A program made the position numbers and the translations under genes. Source: Mycoemilia scoparia (taxonomy: Eukaryota > Kickxellomycota > Kickxellomycetes > Kickxellales > Kickxellaceae). Taken from it: DNA of 16,640 nt. A model generated the notes under the pieces. The model worked only from the letters and a program-made list of their open reading frames with translations, had not been told where the DNA came from and ran no database searches. Below are positions 1-7,270 of this stretch, one piece after another. The stretch lies in NCBI GenBank assembly GCA_027575805.1, contig JANBPU010000324.1, positions 1 through 16,640 of the forward strand, in the 5' to 3' direction. How positions within the stretch are numbered: position 1 is the first letter of the stretch; each line of letters begins with the position of its first letter.

Positions 1-549
1 GGATGATATGGTTATACAACAAGCTGGGGTATGGAATATAATTAAATGAAACAAAGAAAGCAAGGCTTCATTAAAGCGATAGGTGGAACTGTATACTCTT
101 GAAGTCAACAAAGCCTCAGCCTGTGCTAAAATGATAGAAACTGCTTCAACTTCCAAATAGCAAAGCAATCGAATTTCCAAATAAAATTAAAATAATCAGA
201 ATATGGATCACAATTTTTGAAGGGTATCTTTAGAAGGCCAATGATTATAGGTGTAATCATAGCCAAATAAGTAGTTATCATTTATTAGAAAGTGATCACC
301 TTTCAAAAATTATTATCCATATAATAAAGTATATCAAACCTTTTTTTACAAATTTAAAAAACAAATACTACAATTTATTTGCAAACCAATAAAAAATATC
401 TTCACCATCAAATGGTTATAAAATTTAAAACTTTGTATACAATCTTTTTGTTTGAGTTTGTACAGATTTGCACCAAATAAAAATTTCCAGACAAATTTTA
501 TTTTACTCTTTATCCAAGCAAGCGCAGTCACATAAAACATCAAAATGGG
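1..549. other. AT-rich intergenic DNA with no supported gene
   Basis: Apart from the inverted-repeat element at 201-322 I see no feature with functional support here. A 64-codon frame with a genuine ATG runs on the minus strand from 540 to 346. It is dominated by residues expected from AT-rich DNA (F, K, I, L) and has no promoter or poly(A) signal that I can see. It could be a divergent gene to the one at 742, but I treat it as chance. Confidence 0.5.
201..322. mobile_element. MITE-like element, copy 1 (122 bp)
   Basis: The ends form an imperfect terminal inverted repeat of about 25 bp. The left end reads ATATGGATCACAATTTTTGA and continues to about 225; the right end, read in reverse complement, begins ATATGGATAATAATTTTTGA. 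Inside lies a second perfect palindrome, ATGATTA at 241-247 pairing with TAATCAT at 254-260. There is no coding capacity. The internal segment matches the reverse complement of the element at 4103-4222, including the shared stretch around TGATTATAGG and the following AGCCAAAT, so the two belong to one family. Each end carries a TA two bases in, which would fit a TA target duplication of Tc1/mariner type, but this cannot be proved because the palindrome itself contains it. Confidence 0.75.
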
Positions 550-557
550 TATAAATA
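550..557 (+). promoter_or_regulatory. TATA box for the membrane-protein gene
   Basis: TATAAATA occurs about 190 bp upstream of the ATG at 742. Initiation 25-35 bp downstream would give a leader of roughly 160 nt, rich in CAA triplets (about 645-720) as is common in fungal leaders. A short upstream frame of 16 codons starts at 582 and would lie close to the 5' end of the transcript. Confidence 0.45.
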
Positions 558-741
558 GTCAATAGAATGGCCCCAAACCAAGAATGCTTTATATCCTCGT
601 TAACTTTTCTTATTGTTCTTGGATATCCAACTAAGCACAGTAGCAACAACAACAACGAAAACAACCGTACCTGTCCCTTCAAAAGAGACTACCAATTTCT
701 AGCAACAACACAACACATCTCCCTCCTTCCGCACATCCATC

Positions 742-1380
742 ATGTACACCTTTCTCCCGGGCATGGAAACTACAATGATTCTACCATTGTTAGTCTTTTT
801 CCCAAAGCTCTTGATGGGTGGATTCAGCTTTTTGTTCAATCCTTCTCCCTACCTGGCCCTTTCCAAGAATGAAGGCGAAATATCACTGTACTATGTCATG
901 TTTTTTGCAACGACTATTTTGGTGGTCAAATCATGGTACTGGATTATTAAATGTTTTTACCTGAACACTTCGGCTCGGCAAGAAAGTGATATCAAGAAAG
1001 TGCTGTTTAAAGAAACCCGCTTACTTGCTGACCTTGTACTGAGTTTTTGGATTGCTGATGGCAAGATTATCCTTGCAACTATTCCAATGATTTGCTTGGG
1101 TTGTGCTTGGCTTAGAGCTATCAAAAGAATGCCAATTCTATTTCACGGGCTCTTGTTGGCTTTTTGCACTTCGGCATATGCAGGATTCTATAAAAGATCA
1201 CTTGTTCCATACGTTTATATCAACTTATTTTTCCTTTATCTATTCTTGACGACAGAGATTGAAATTTGTATTAAGCCAAGCCATAAGCTGGTTCTTAGAT
1301 TTGCGGCCGTACCAGTTTACACTATGTTCTTTATAATGCTTATTACTTGGCTTTTTGGAAATGCGATGGTTCCAAAATGA
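742..1380 (+). CDS. Unrecognised multi-pass membrane protein, 212 residues
   Basis: I do not recognise a family. The frame encodes a strongly hydrophobic protein with about six likely membrane segments, near residues 12-32, 47-74, 94-123, 131-149, 152-174 and 183-209. The loops are short. One around residues 75-92 is charged (ARQESDIKK, then KETR) and another near 124-130 is basic (RAIKR). No signal peptide, catalytic motif or cysteine motif stands out. The ATG at 742 has an A at -3. ATGs at 763 (residue 8) and 775 (residue 12) are alternative starts that would remove only a polar lead. The gene is framed by a TATA box at 550 and an AATAAA at 1501, and no intron is needed. Frame length and composition are clearly protein-like against the AT-rich surroundings. 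A role in an internal membrane is possible but cannot be deduced. Confidence 0.65.
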   Translation: MYTFLPGMETTMILPLLVFFPKLLMGGFSFLFNPSPYLALSKNEGEISLYYVMFFATTILVVKSWYWIIKCFYLNTSARQESDIKKVLFKETRLLADLVLSFWIADGKIILATIPMICLGCAWLRAIKRMPILFHGLLLAFCTSAYAGFYKRSLVPYVYINLFFLYLFLTTEIEICIKPSHKLVLRFAAVPVYTMFFIMLITWLFGNAMVPK

Positions 1381-1500
1381 ATTGATGAATGAGCCTTGTG
1401 GTGCATTAGCATTATTTCTCATTCTGCCTTTGTTCTTGGTGCTACGTATGTTTTGCTTTTGAGTATGTTTTTGCTACTGCAAACTTCTTGGTTGTAAAAC

Positions 1501-1506
1501 AATAAA
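1501..1506 (+). terminator. Poly(A) signal AATAAA
   Basis: A perfect AATAAA lies about 120 nt after the stop codon of the membrane-protein gene, followed by T-rich sequence. This fits a 3' end for that transcript. Confidence 0.5.
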
Positions 1507-2409
1507 CTTTTTTGGAAACAAAAATTATTTGGTATGGTCATTTTAAATTTCTTATCCACAATAGGCTGCCCCGAAACAGAAGAAGTCGCCAAAAGAAGTA
1601 TAGTGACTATGAGTAAGATGCCGGTAAATGGATTCAAAGACTGGAAGTGCGTCCTTATTGCTTTTGGTTTTGCTTCTCTATTTCAGTTTGTGTGTAAGAC
1701 AGACAGTAGGGGAAATATTGGATGTGTTTGAAGCGGGATAGAGACAAACTATATTAAAAATGTATGATATGCGAGGGAGCTACCAAAAGTAAGTGGATGT
1801 GTAGATGCTGTAAATTCAAAATGTGAAAGGAAAAATTTATGGAAACATTTGAAAGTGCTATTTCAAGATGTGGCTGAAGTTGTGTGCAATTGTTTATACT
1901 CTACAGCTAAAGAATCTATATTGAATTATATATTATACATTTATTCAGACAGGCTGGCAATAAGTGGTATGTAGATGTAGATATAATAAGCGAAGGTCAT
2001 ATAGGCATCCTTTAGAATCGAAATCACACATCACTCCTTCCACATAGATGCACTCGCTCTTTAATAATACCAGAAACAAAGGGACTAAGGCGCTTAGATG
2101 TGGCGTAACTGTATATCCTTTTCTTTACTTTTACTTTTTCTCATTGTACCAACCAAAGAAAGAAAAATATTGAATGGGATGAATGCCCTAAAAGGGTGTT
2201 GGTTTATTAAAAACCCAATCATTTAATAACCCACGTCTAAAATACCATGAATATTGTCATACTCGAGAGGAGATGTTAATAATTTTTAATTCCGATCAAA
2301 AACATGCGAATAGCCAGGGAAATTCAGAGAGTGTTTATATGTACAGATGGACATAAAGGCGACTCAAAGAAAGAGTGTGCCAGAGAGAAAGAGAAAGATG
2401 CATTTATCT

Positions 2410-2634
2410 TTAAATAAAGCTGGGTTTAGTTTTATTAGTGCTTGTTTCAATTTTTTTGTTTGCTAGAATTGTGAAGAAATCGTTCTGAAATGACTGATAA
2501 AGTGTATGCCGTGTTTGTGAGTATGGGGGTTTAATAAGTTGGTTTAATAATGCGGGAATATGCTATACTGAAAGATATAGGAAACTCACCTGATCAATTA
2601 TTTTATGCCCATCTGTCAAAGCAAGCGCAAACAT
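2410..2634 (-). other. Possible two-exon micro-gene (43 codons), very tentative
   Basis: On the minus strand an ATG at 2634 opens 15 codons (MFALALTDGHKIIDQ) that end exactly at a strong donor, CAG followed by GTGAGT (donor base at 2589). An acceptor TTTATCAG ending at 2494 would give a 96-bp intron, close to the 97-102 bp introns of the NELF-B gene. The next exon stays open, in phase, for 27 codons to a TAA at 2410-2412. An alternative acceptor 9 nt further (TTTCAG) is also in phase. Against it: the protein is tiny, I know no relatives, and the opposite strand offers an equally acceptable spliced frame (exons 2490-2516 and 2671-2787). Confidence 0.12.
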
Positions 2635-3088
2635 CTCGTCTGTTCTCTAAGCTATTTTGTATAACAATAGTGCAGAAATGATTCATTTGTAAAGGGAAAT
2701 AGAAGAGAAGATTTGGCTATCTTTAACGAGATGCGAATTGACTCTATAGACCAAAGTAATTTAAAGATGTATATGCGTATACATTAATTAAATAAAAACG
2801 ACTATAGCAACAAATGAAATATAAAACACAAACAAGTACAGCTGCAAACTATTAAAGACAAAACACAGTGACGAGAAGAACAGCAATGGAAAGGAAGTAG
2901 TCGTGGCCGTCATTTACAAAGACATCTAAATGCCAAAGATTGATATGTGTGTAATTTTTAGCAAGATTGTTTGAATATCGACCAAAAATGTGAGAAATAC
3001 AAGTGTTTGCTTTTTTACCTTGCGTTGTGGTCTCTCTGTGGCTTTTCTACTAATCCAAATAATCCTTGTGTCTTTTCAACATTTCGAG

Positions 3089-3120
3089 TGCATACGTTTA
3101 TCAATACCCCCACGTATGCA
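3089..3120. repeat. Inverted repeat just past the secreted-peptide gene
   Basis: TGCATACGT at 3089-3097 and ACGTATGCA at 3112-3120 form a perfect 9-bp stem around a 14-nt loop. It lies within 10 nt of the AATAAA at 3128-3133 on the minus strand, so it could fold in the 3' end of that transcript or be a coincidence. Confidence 0.45.
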
Positions 3121-3127
3121 TATATTC

Positions 3128-3133
3128 TTTATT
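3128..3133 (-). terminator. Poly(A) signal AATAAA next to the stop codon
   Basis: Read on the minus strand, the TAG stop is followed by a single G and then AATAAA. The 3' untranslated region would be extremely short, perhaps 15-30 nt. Confidence 0.4.
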
Positions 3134-3134
3134 C

Positions 3135-3311
3135 CTAGTTAAGAGGATTTGCGTTAAAGCCTTTAATATTAAGTCTATATTTTCCAAACGCTTGGAATTG
3201 TATGACGTTATTCGTTGGGTTTAAATTCTTTAGGACAGCAGCAGTCACCATAGTACACAAAAGGAGAAGAATAGCAAAGACGAGAACAGAAGAGAAGGCC
3301 AGGTATTTCAT
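3135..3311 (-). CDS. Candidate small secreted peptide, 58 residues
   Basis: The start is the ATG at 3311. The frame is open to 3317, but the codon there is GTG. The N-terminus (MKYLAFSSVLVFAILLLL) is a textbook signal peptide: a lysine, a long hydrophobic core, then CTMVTA followed by AVLKN, with likely cleavage after VTA near residue 24-25. The mature part is about 34 residues, polar and asparagine-rich, without cysteines (AVLKNLNPTNNVIQFQ, then GKYRLNIKG). A TATA box at 3335-3342 and an AATAAA at 3128-3133 frame it. The TATA box is only about 24 bp from the ATG, so transcription would start almost at the start codon. That is a weakness, and a spliced or longer 5' end is possible. I assign no function. 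Confidence 0.35.
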   Translation of the reverse strand: MKYLAFSSVLVFAILLLLCTMVTAAVLKNLNPTNNVIQFQAFGKYRLNIKGFNANPLN

Positions 3312-4102
3312 TGCCACTAATCTGTTTGGTTCGATATTTATATGAAGCAGAGCTGATGGATGTCAAGGATATGGGGGGAGATATCGATAAGGTGCGAACG
3401 AGTGGCGTGGTTTTTGAGAATGCGATCAACGTATTGTGATGTTTAAAGAGAATGATTTTTTAGGAGAGGGGAAACTGGACAGCCTTGACAAATGTGGCTG
3501 GAATCATGCGGCACTTTTTATACCCAATTCCAATCCCAGGCTGTTCATGCCACATTGTCACTATTCCCATGGATAAATACAGTAGAATAGCAGTGGATAC
3601 TATTACGAGAAATTCATAAAATGTCTTTGGAAATGGATATCTCTCTATTATCGCCACCTTTCCTATTCTCGTTGTATATTAAAAAGAATAAAGACATAAA
3701 ACAGGACAGTGTGGACAAAGGGCCATTCATCCATCCACAGATCATCCCTTCTTTCCTTGCTTTTAAGAGCCATACGTTGTTTCTCTTTGGCATTGATCAA
3801 AGACAAACCGTCATATTTGAACCAGTTTTATAAACAAGAGCCGAAATGAGTCTACACGAACATTACACGTGCTTATCTTTGTGAACTCGCTACAACTACA
3901 CGATGTATTAAATGAAATAATGAGCGGCGCAATTCTTTAAGCAAAGAAGTCTCCTTTTTCGTTCCCGGATAACTCGCAAGAAAAAGGGACGACTCTTTAT
4001 ACATAAAGGGTGAGTATTTATGTTTATTAATTTTTAATAAAAGCCAACATGGAAATTAAATCGCTTAGAAATAAGTTGTAAAGAAAATTAACCGAATCAA
4101 TA
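3312..4102. other. Gene-poor interval with unassigned short frames
   Basis: A minus-strand frame is open from 3678 to its stop at 3460 and encodes one likely membrane segment (FLVIVSTAILLYLSMGIV) followed by a polar tail (MWHEQPGIGIGYKKC). It has no ATG before the membrane segment, so it would need an upstream exon, for which I found no in-phase junction. An overlapping plus-strand frame at 3621-3833 has a true ATG and 70 codons but no recognisable feature. A TATAAAA-like motif occurs on the minus strand near 3825-3832. The rest up to the repeat block at 4103 shows nothing. Confidence 0.4.
3335..3342 (-). promoter_or_regulatory. TATA box upstream of the secreted-peptide frame
   Basis: TATAAATA on the minus strand, identical to the motif before the membrane-protein gene at 550. 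It sits about 24 bp before the ATG at 3311, closer than usual for a functional TATA-to-start distance. Confidence 0.3.
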
Positions 4103-4222
4103 TATGGGCAATAATTTTTGAAGGGCGAAAGTTTACTAGTAAAACTGGATATCCATTTGGCTGTGATTTCCCCTATAATCACTGGTTCCCAAAATTCACC
4201 CTTCAAAAATTATTGCCCATAT
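4103..4222. mobile_element. MITE-like element, copy 2 (120 bp)
   Basis: Near-perfect terminal inverted repeats: the left end begins ATATGGGCAATAATTTTTGA and the right end, in reverse complement, begins with the same 20 bases. An internal palindrome (GTGATT at 4163-4168 with AATCAC at 4177-4182) matches the internal palindrome of copy 1. In reverse complement the centre aligns with copy 1 over about 30 bases, and the lengths are almost the same (120 and 122 bp). It has no coding capacity, so if it transposes it needs enzyme in trans. Confidence 0.8.
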
Positions 4223-4314
4223 GAGTAGTTATTTTTGGAGGGTGGCCATCTACTAACAAATGGGTGTCCAGTTTTACTAGTGAACTTTCACCCTTCAAAA
4301 ATTATTACCCATAT
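4219..4314. mobile_element. MITE-like element, copy 3 (96 bp), abutting copy 2
   Basis: The right terminus, in reverse complement, begins ATATGGGTAATAATTTTTGA. The left terminus (ATATGAGTAGTTATTTTTGG) is a decayed version and shares its first ATAT with the right end of copy 2. The right 58 bp are the reverse complement of the left 58 bp of copy 2, so it is the same family in opposite orientation. It is shorter and lacks the internal palindrome. It may be an internally deleted or rearranged member. Confidence 0.65.
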
Positions 4315-4542
4315 GACAGAATCTCCTCTAAAAGTGTATTAAATAATCTCTACAATACAGGCCTAAAATGTATGGATTATAAGCCAAATTTTCTGGAGGC
4401 GTAAGAGGGCACAGGGTTTTTATCTTTTGATGGAGAACCTGTCATATGCTCACTAGATAAATCTGAACACATCAATATGGGTTATATTTAAAATGAACAA
4501 AATGTTTAAAAACTGAATGTATGTATGAATGTATATAAAATA

Positions 4543-6933
4543 CTACTCAATATCCTGAATATTAAGTACACGCGCAACAAACACTGCATTATCCCTATGT
4601 ATACGGAAATTGAAGGCATTCGGAAGCGAATTGCTTTCAAGGTGTGAATACATATCTTTAATTTCAGCAACATTATCCTGATCAATACAACCATATGCAG
4701 CAGCTCTTTCTGCCCACTTGTAAAGCAAAACAATAGCCTTGAGGTTTGATTCGTGATGTGGCCCTGAATCACCACCACCAGCACTCACTTCATTACCTTT
4801 TGCCACATCCTTGCCCAACAAAACTTGTGCTTTACTAACCAACGAAACCCACATACAATGAATGTTCTGTGAAACCCCAATAAGTTGGTCATAGAATCTT
4901 TCAAGTGGAGTATAAACGGATGTTGTTTGCCCACCATCTTCATTGTTAGTGCTATCAGAGAGATCAGCTGCCCTTTTAAGTAGATATGAAACAAGACTGT
5001 TTTTGACCAAAATTTGGTTTGTAAGCGTTCTGATAAATGATTCAAATTCACGACCATATTGAGTATGTTGTCGAACAAAGCCCGAGGCTTGTGGGTTTGT
5101 GATTCTCTTTTCGTCCTTTTGGTCTGGATCACTTTTGGTCTGTATGTTGTTGCTGTCTTTATAGAACCCGCCCAATGCCTTAGGTAATGAAGGAAGCCAT
5201 GCTTCTAGAGAAACAATATCTCCATATTTTGCGCGATCTAAAAGGTATTGGTACAGAACTTCTCTCGCAACAGCGTTCTTTTCTAGACTAGTCAAGTCAA
5301 TTTCTGTAGGTTTGTATATTTCATTCGATCCTGGGGCCTTTTCTAGGCCTAGTTGCTGAGCAGCACGTTTTGAGTCAGTAACCATAGAATTGATCACAGA
5401 ATTGTATAGTGGAAACAGTACATCTTTATCTAGCCTGGGAACTTTATAGATCTGGGTTTCGAGGATCTTGTGGGCCAGAGAGCCTAGGTTAAGTAGCACG
5501 CTAGGCCAAACAATTCCGCGGTCATTCTATATGTTATAAATACAAACACAAAGAAATAATTTGTTCAGTATATACATGTGATGATACTAATATAAAGCCA
5601 GAATGTGTAAATTGTATGTACTTACAGAGATATTCTTTCCCATTGATGCTGCTTTGGCCAAAACTCCAAGAATATGTCTGCCAAGCATGTGCTGAACATA
5701 TGGGGTATTAAGAATCATCGCAATCTCCCTACAATTCGATATCATGAATCACAAATATGCATGATTCAGAATCTAAGCCTGGAATATTAAGGTTCTTTAG
5801 AATATGACTTTTTGTTTCAACCTACCCATATATCTTGTCATCACGAGTAACAGTATCAAAAAACTTTTGGATCTCCCTAACTTGTCGGTCTTCCAAGGAA
5901 TTATGAGTTATGCACGCATCCAAAGACCATGCAAGGCGATGGCAAATATCCTCATTAAAGATCTACATACCCAAAACACGCATAGATTAGCACATAAATT
6001 CAATATAACAAATAAAAAGCATTATATATTTAGGCTGCTAAGAAGAAAAAGACAAGATACTTGCAGTGGCCATTTCTTTGTCATGCATCCACATTACGAT
6101 CTCCAACCTCAGGGTACAATATTGTTCATCATATGTCTCAATATACGCCTCACGAATAATTTTAATGAGGTGTCTATAAAGATGGAAACTTTTTCCAACT
6201 GCTAGTCCGATATCAGCAAGTTCTTGTCTCCTTCTCCTAAAAAATAACAACACCAACACCAAACAATATTAAATCTCCACTTCTCCCAAAAACCAACCTC
6301 AATAGTGTAAATTATATAATCCTGTGTGAGCTCTTACCTAGATTGGACATACGCAGCTATATCACTTCCACTCATATCATAGTCCTTATACACTCCACCT
6401 GTAGTAGTGCCACCACAATATGCTTTCATCAATTCTTTAATATATTCCTCAAACAACACCAAGTCCGATTGCCAAAGTACTCTCTTGACTTCCAAACTGC
6501 ACATTTCATAAACATCACGATTGGCTCTCAAATATTTCCATATACTTTCTGGAACCTCTGCCGGTCTTTGTTTTAGTAATGCAAGAGGAATTGCTCGAAG
6601 CTTGGGAATAGCCAAATAATGCACAGTTTTGCTTAAAAGTTGTTTATAGACATCAGAGCTAAGCTCATCTGATGCGATTCGGCTGAGGACAAGCTTTTTG
6701 GCGGTTTCGAACACGTTGGAATCTATGGTGCTACGACTGCACCCTACTGCATCTCCCATTGAATATAGGGCTGTGATGTTGGGAAGCTTGAGTACGGTTT
6801 CGTCTTGGAATTGTTTTATGGCGTCTTTGGGTTTGGTTGAACTTAGAAGCCCTTTTATATGGTCAGTTCCTTTTTCTCCAATGTTGTAGGAGTGGTCGCC
6901 GTATTCTTGCTCGACATCCATTGAGTCGCTCAT
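4543..6933 (-). CDS. NELF-B/COBRA1 homologue, five exons, 663 residues
   Basis: Exons on the minus strand are 6933-6338, 6236-6065, 5962-5826, 5728-5626 and 5526-4543; together they give 1,992 nt, all junctions in phase. The product resembles negative elongation factor subunit B, a HEAT-like scaffold of the complex that holds RNA polymerase II in promoter-proximal pausing. I aligned it by eye with the animal protein (580 residues in human). Matching landmarks, in order: AIKQFQDE (residues 38-45), EVKRVLWQ (148-155), VGKSFHLY (212-219), QYCTLRLEI (237-245), MHD (249-251), CHRLAWSLDAC (263-273) and EIAMIL (303-308). The C-terminal third (337-663) is more divergent; NAVAREVLYQYLL fits the animal EVGLYYVL region, and about 80 extra residues include polar inserts. 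The ATG at 6933 is the first in the exon. NELF-B normally binds NELF-C and NELF-E; no other subunit is encoded here. I am fairly sure of the family, less of retained function. Confidence 0.85.
5527..5625 (-). other. NELF-B intron 4 (99 bp, GT-AG)
   Basis: Donor TCT/GTAAGTAC and acceptor ACATATAG/AATGAC join in phase 0 and give SMGKNIS-NDRGIVWPS. The last exon then runs unbroken for 328 codons including the stop. Confidence 0.8.
5729..5825 (-). other. NELF-B intron 3 (97 bp, GT-AG)
   Basis: Donor ATGG/GTAGGTTG and acceptor AATTGTAG/GGAG join in phase 2 and give DDKIYG-EIAMILNTP, matching the conserved GDLSMIL-type segment of NELF-B. Confidence 0.8.
5963..6064 (-). other. NELF-B intron 2 (102 bp, GC-AG class)
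   Basis: The donor is ACT/GCAAGTATCT, the standard sequence of the minor GC-AG class, and the acceptor is GGTATGTAG/ATC, with a TGCTAAT branch-like motif upstream. Using GC keeps phase 0 and gives HDKEMAT-IFNEDICHRL, which aligns without gaps to the animal segment between LHD and CHKF. The GT 4 nt further (GCAA/GTATCT) would change the frame and hit a TAA two codons into the next exon. Confidence 0.8.
6237..6337 (-). other. NELF-B intron 1 (101 bp, GT-AG)
   Basis: Donor AG/GTAAGAG and acceptor TTTTTTAG/GAGAAG join the exons in phase 2 and give QSR-RRRQELAD at residues 197-207, which continues the family alignment. Confidence 0.85.
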
Positions 6934-7094
6934 CTTCGTATTGATATTACTATTATTATTATTAATATTTGTGTAATAGTAATACTGATAATAAAAAAGA
7001 GAGCTTATAAATGAATTGGATAGAAAAAGATATATGTATATATATAATCAATGCTTGTTAAGCTAAATTGACTTTCATGATAATTTCATCAAAA

Positions 7095-7114
7095 CAGCTG
7101 GAGTAAACCAGCTG
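7095..7114. promoter_or_regulatory. Palindromic CAGCTGG/CCAGCTG pair
   Basis: CAGCTGG at 7095-7101 and CCAGCTG at 7108-7114 form a perfect 7-bp inverted repeat with a 6-bp spacer, about 165 bp upstream of the NELF-B ATG. CAGCTG is an E-box core, so a dimeric basic helix-loop-helix factor might bind. That is a guess from the motif alone. Confidence 0.25.
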
Positions 7115-7264
7115 AATATATATATGCTAACCGGGTTATGGGTTAAATATTAATTTTCTGACTACCAGCCATTTGATTTTTGTTGGCTTTTAAGCTACAA
7201 GAAACAACGATAAACAAAAACACTGATACACATGCAAGTAAAGATTAGTAGTAAATAAGCCTCG

Positions 7265-7270
7265 TTTATT
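7265..7270 (-). terminator. Possible poly(A) signal of the DIP2 gene
   Basis: AATAAA on the minus strand about 210 nt past the stop codon at 7479. It is the first perfect hexamer I find downstream of the gene. Confidence 0.3.

Larger units (their letters stand above)
1507..3120. other. Intergenic region with only very short unresolved frames
   Basis: No continuous frame with a credible start exists in this 1.6 kb. A minus-strand frame at 1419-1637 looks like a signal peptide (ILLIVTILLLATSSVSG) but has no ATG before the hydrophobic part. A plus-strand frame at 1534-1731 (65 codons, true ATG) overlaps it and has no recognisable feature. Short splice-compatible frames near 2410-2790 are listed separately. 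Confidence 0.45.
4103..4314. repeat. Composite 212-bp block with 58-bp inverted arms
   Basis: The outer arms 4103-4160 and 4257-4314 are complementary at 53 of 58 positions by direct reading, and a third copy of the terminal repeat lies inside at about 4197-4222. The block could form a long cruciform or, if transcribed past the NELF-B stop at 4543, a hairpin RNA. Confidence 0.75.

Noticed and set aside
567..872. Plus-strand 101-codon frame overlapping the membrane-protein gene
   Set aside because: It shares 131 bp with the better frame at 742-1380. Its first ATG lies only about 10 bp past the TATA box, and its residues look like translated leader (NNNNEN, HHVH).
1419..1637. Minus-strand frame resembling a secreted protein (signal-peptide-like start)
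   Set aside because: The codon at 1637 is TTG and no in-frame ATG precedes the hydrophobic stretch before an upstream stop. It would need an unseen first exon joined at the CAG near 1641-1643, with no other support.
2200..2560. Repeated TTTAATAA-type motifs near 2205-2230 and 2530-2550 as another repeat family
   Set aside because: They are short, AT-rich, irregularly spaced and without defined ends, so chance is a sufficient explanation.
6060..6064. GT donor (GCAA/GTATCT) as the normal 5' splice site of NELF-B intron 2
   Set aside because: It breaks the reading frame and meets a TAA two codons into the next exon, while the GC donor 4 nt earlier keeps phase and homology.
5804..6205. Plus-strand 133-codon frame inside the NELF-B gene
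   Set aside because: It is antisense to exons 2 and 3 and runs through intron 2. The minus-strand exons have family homology and consistent splice phases.
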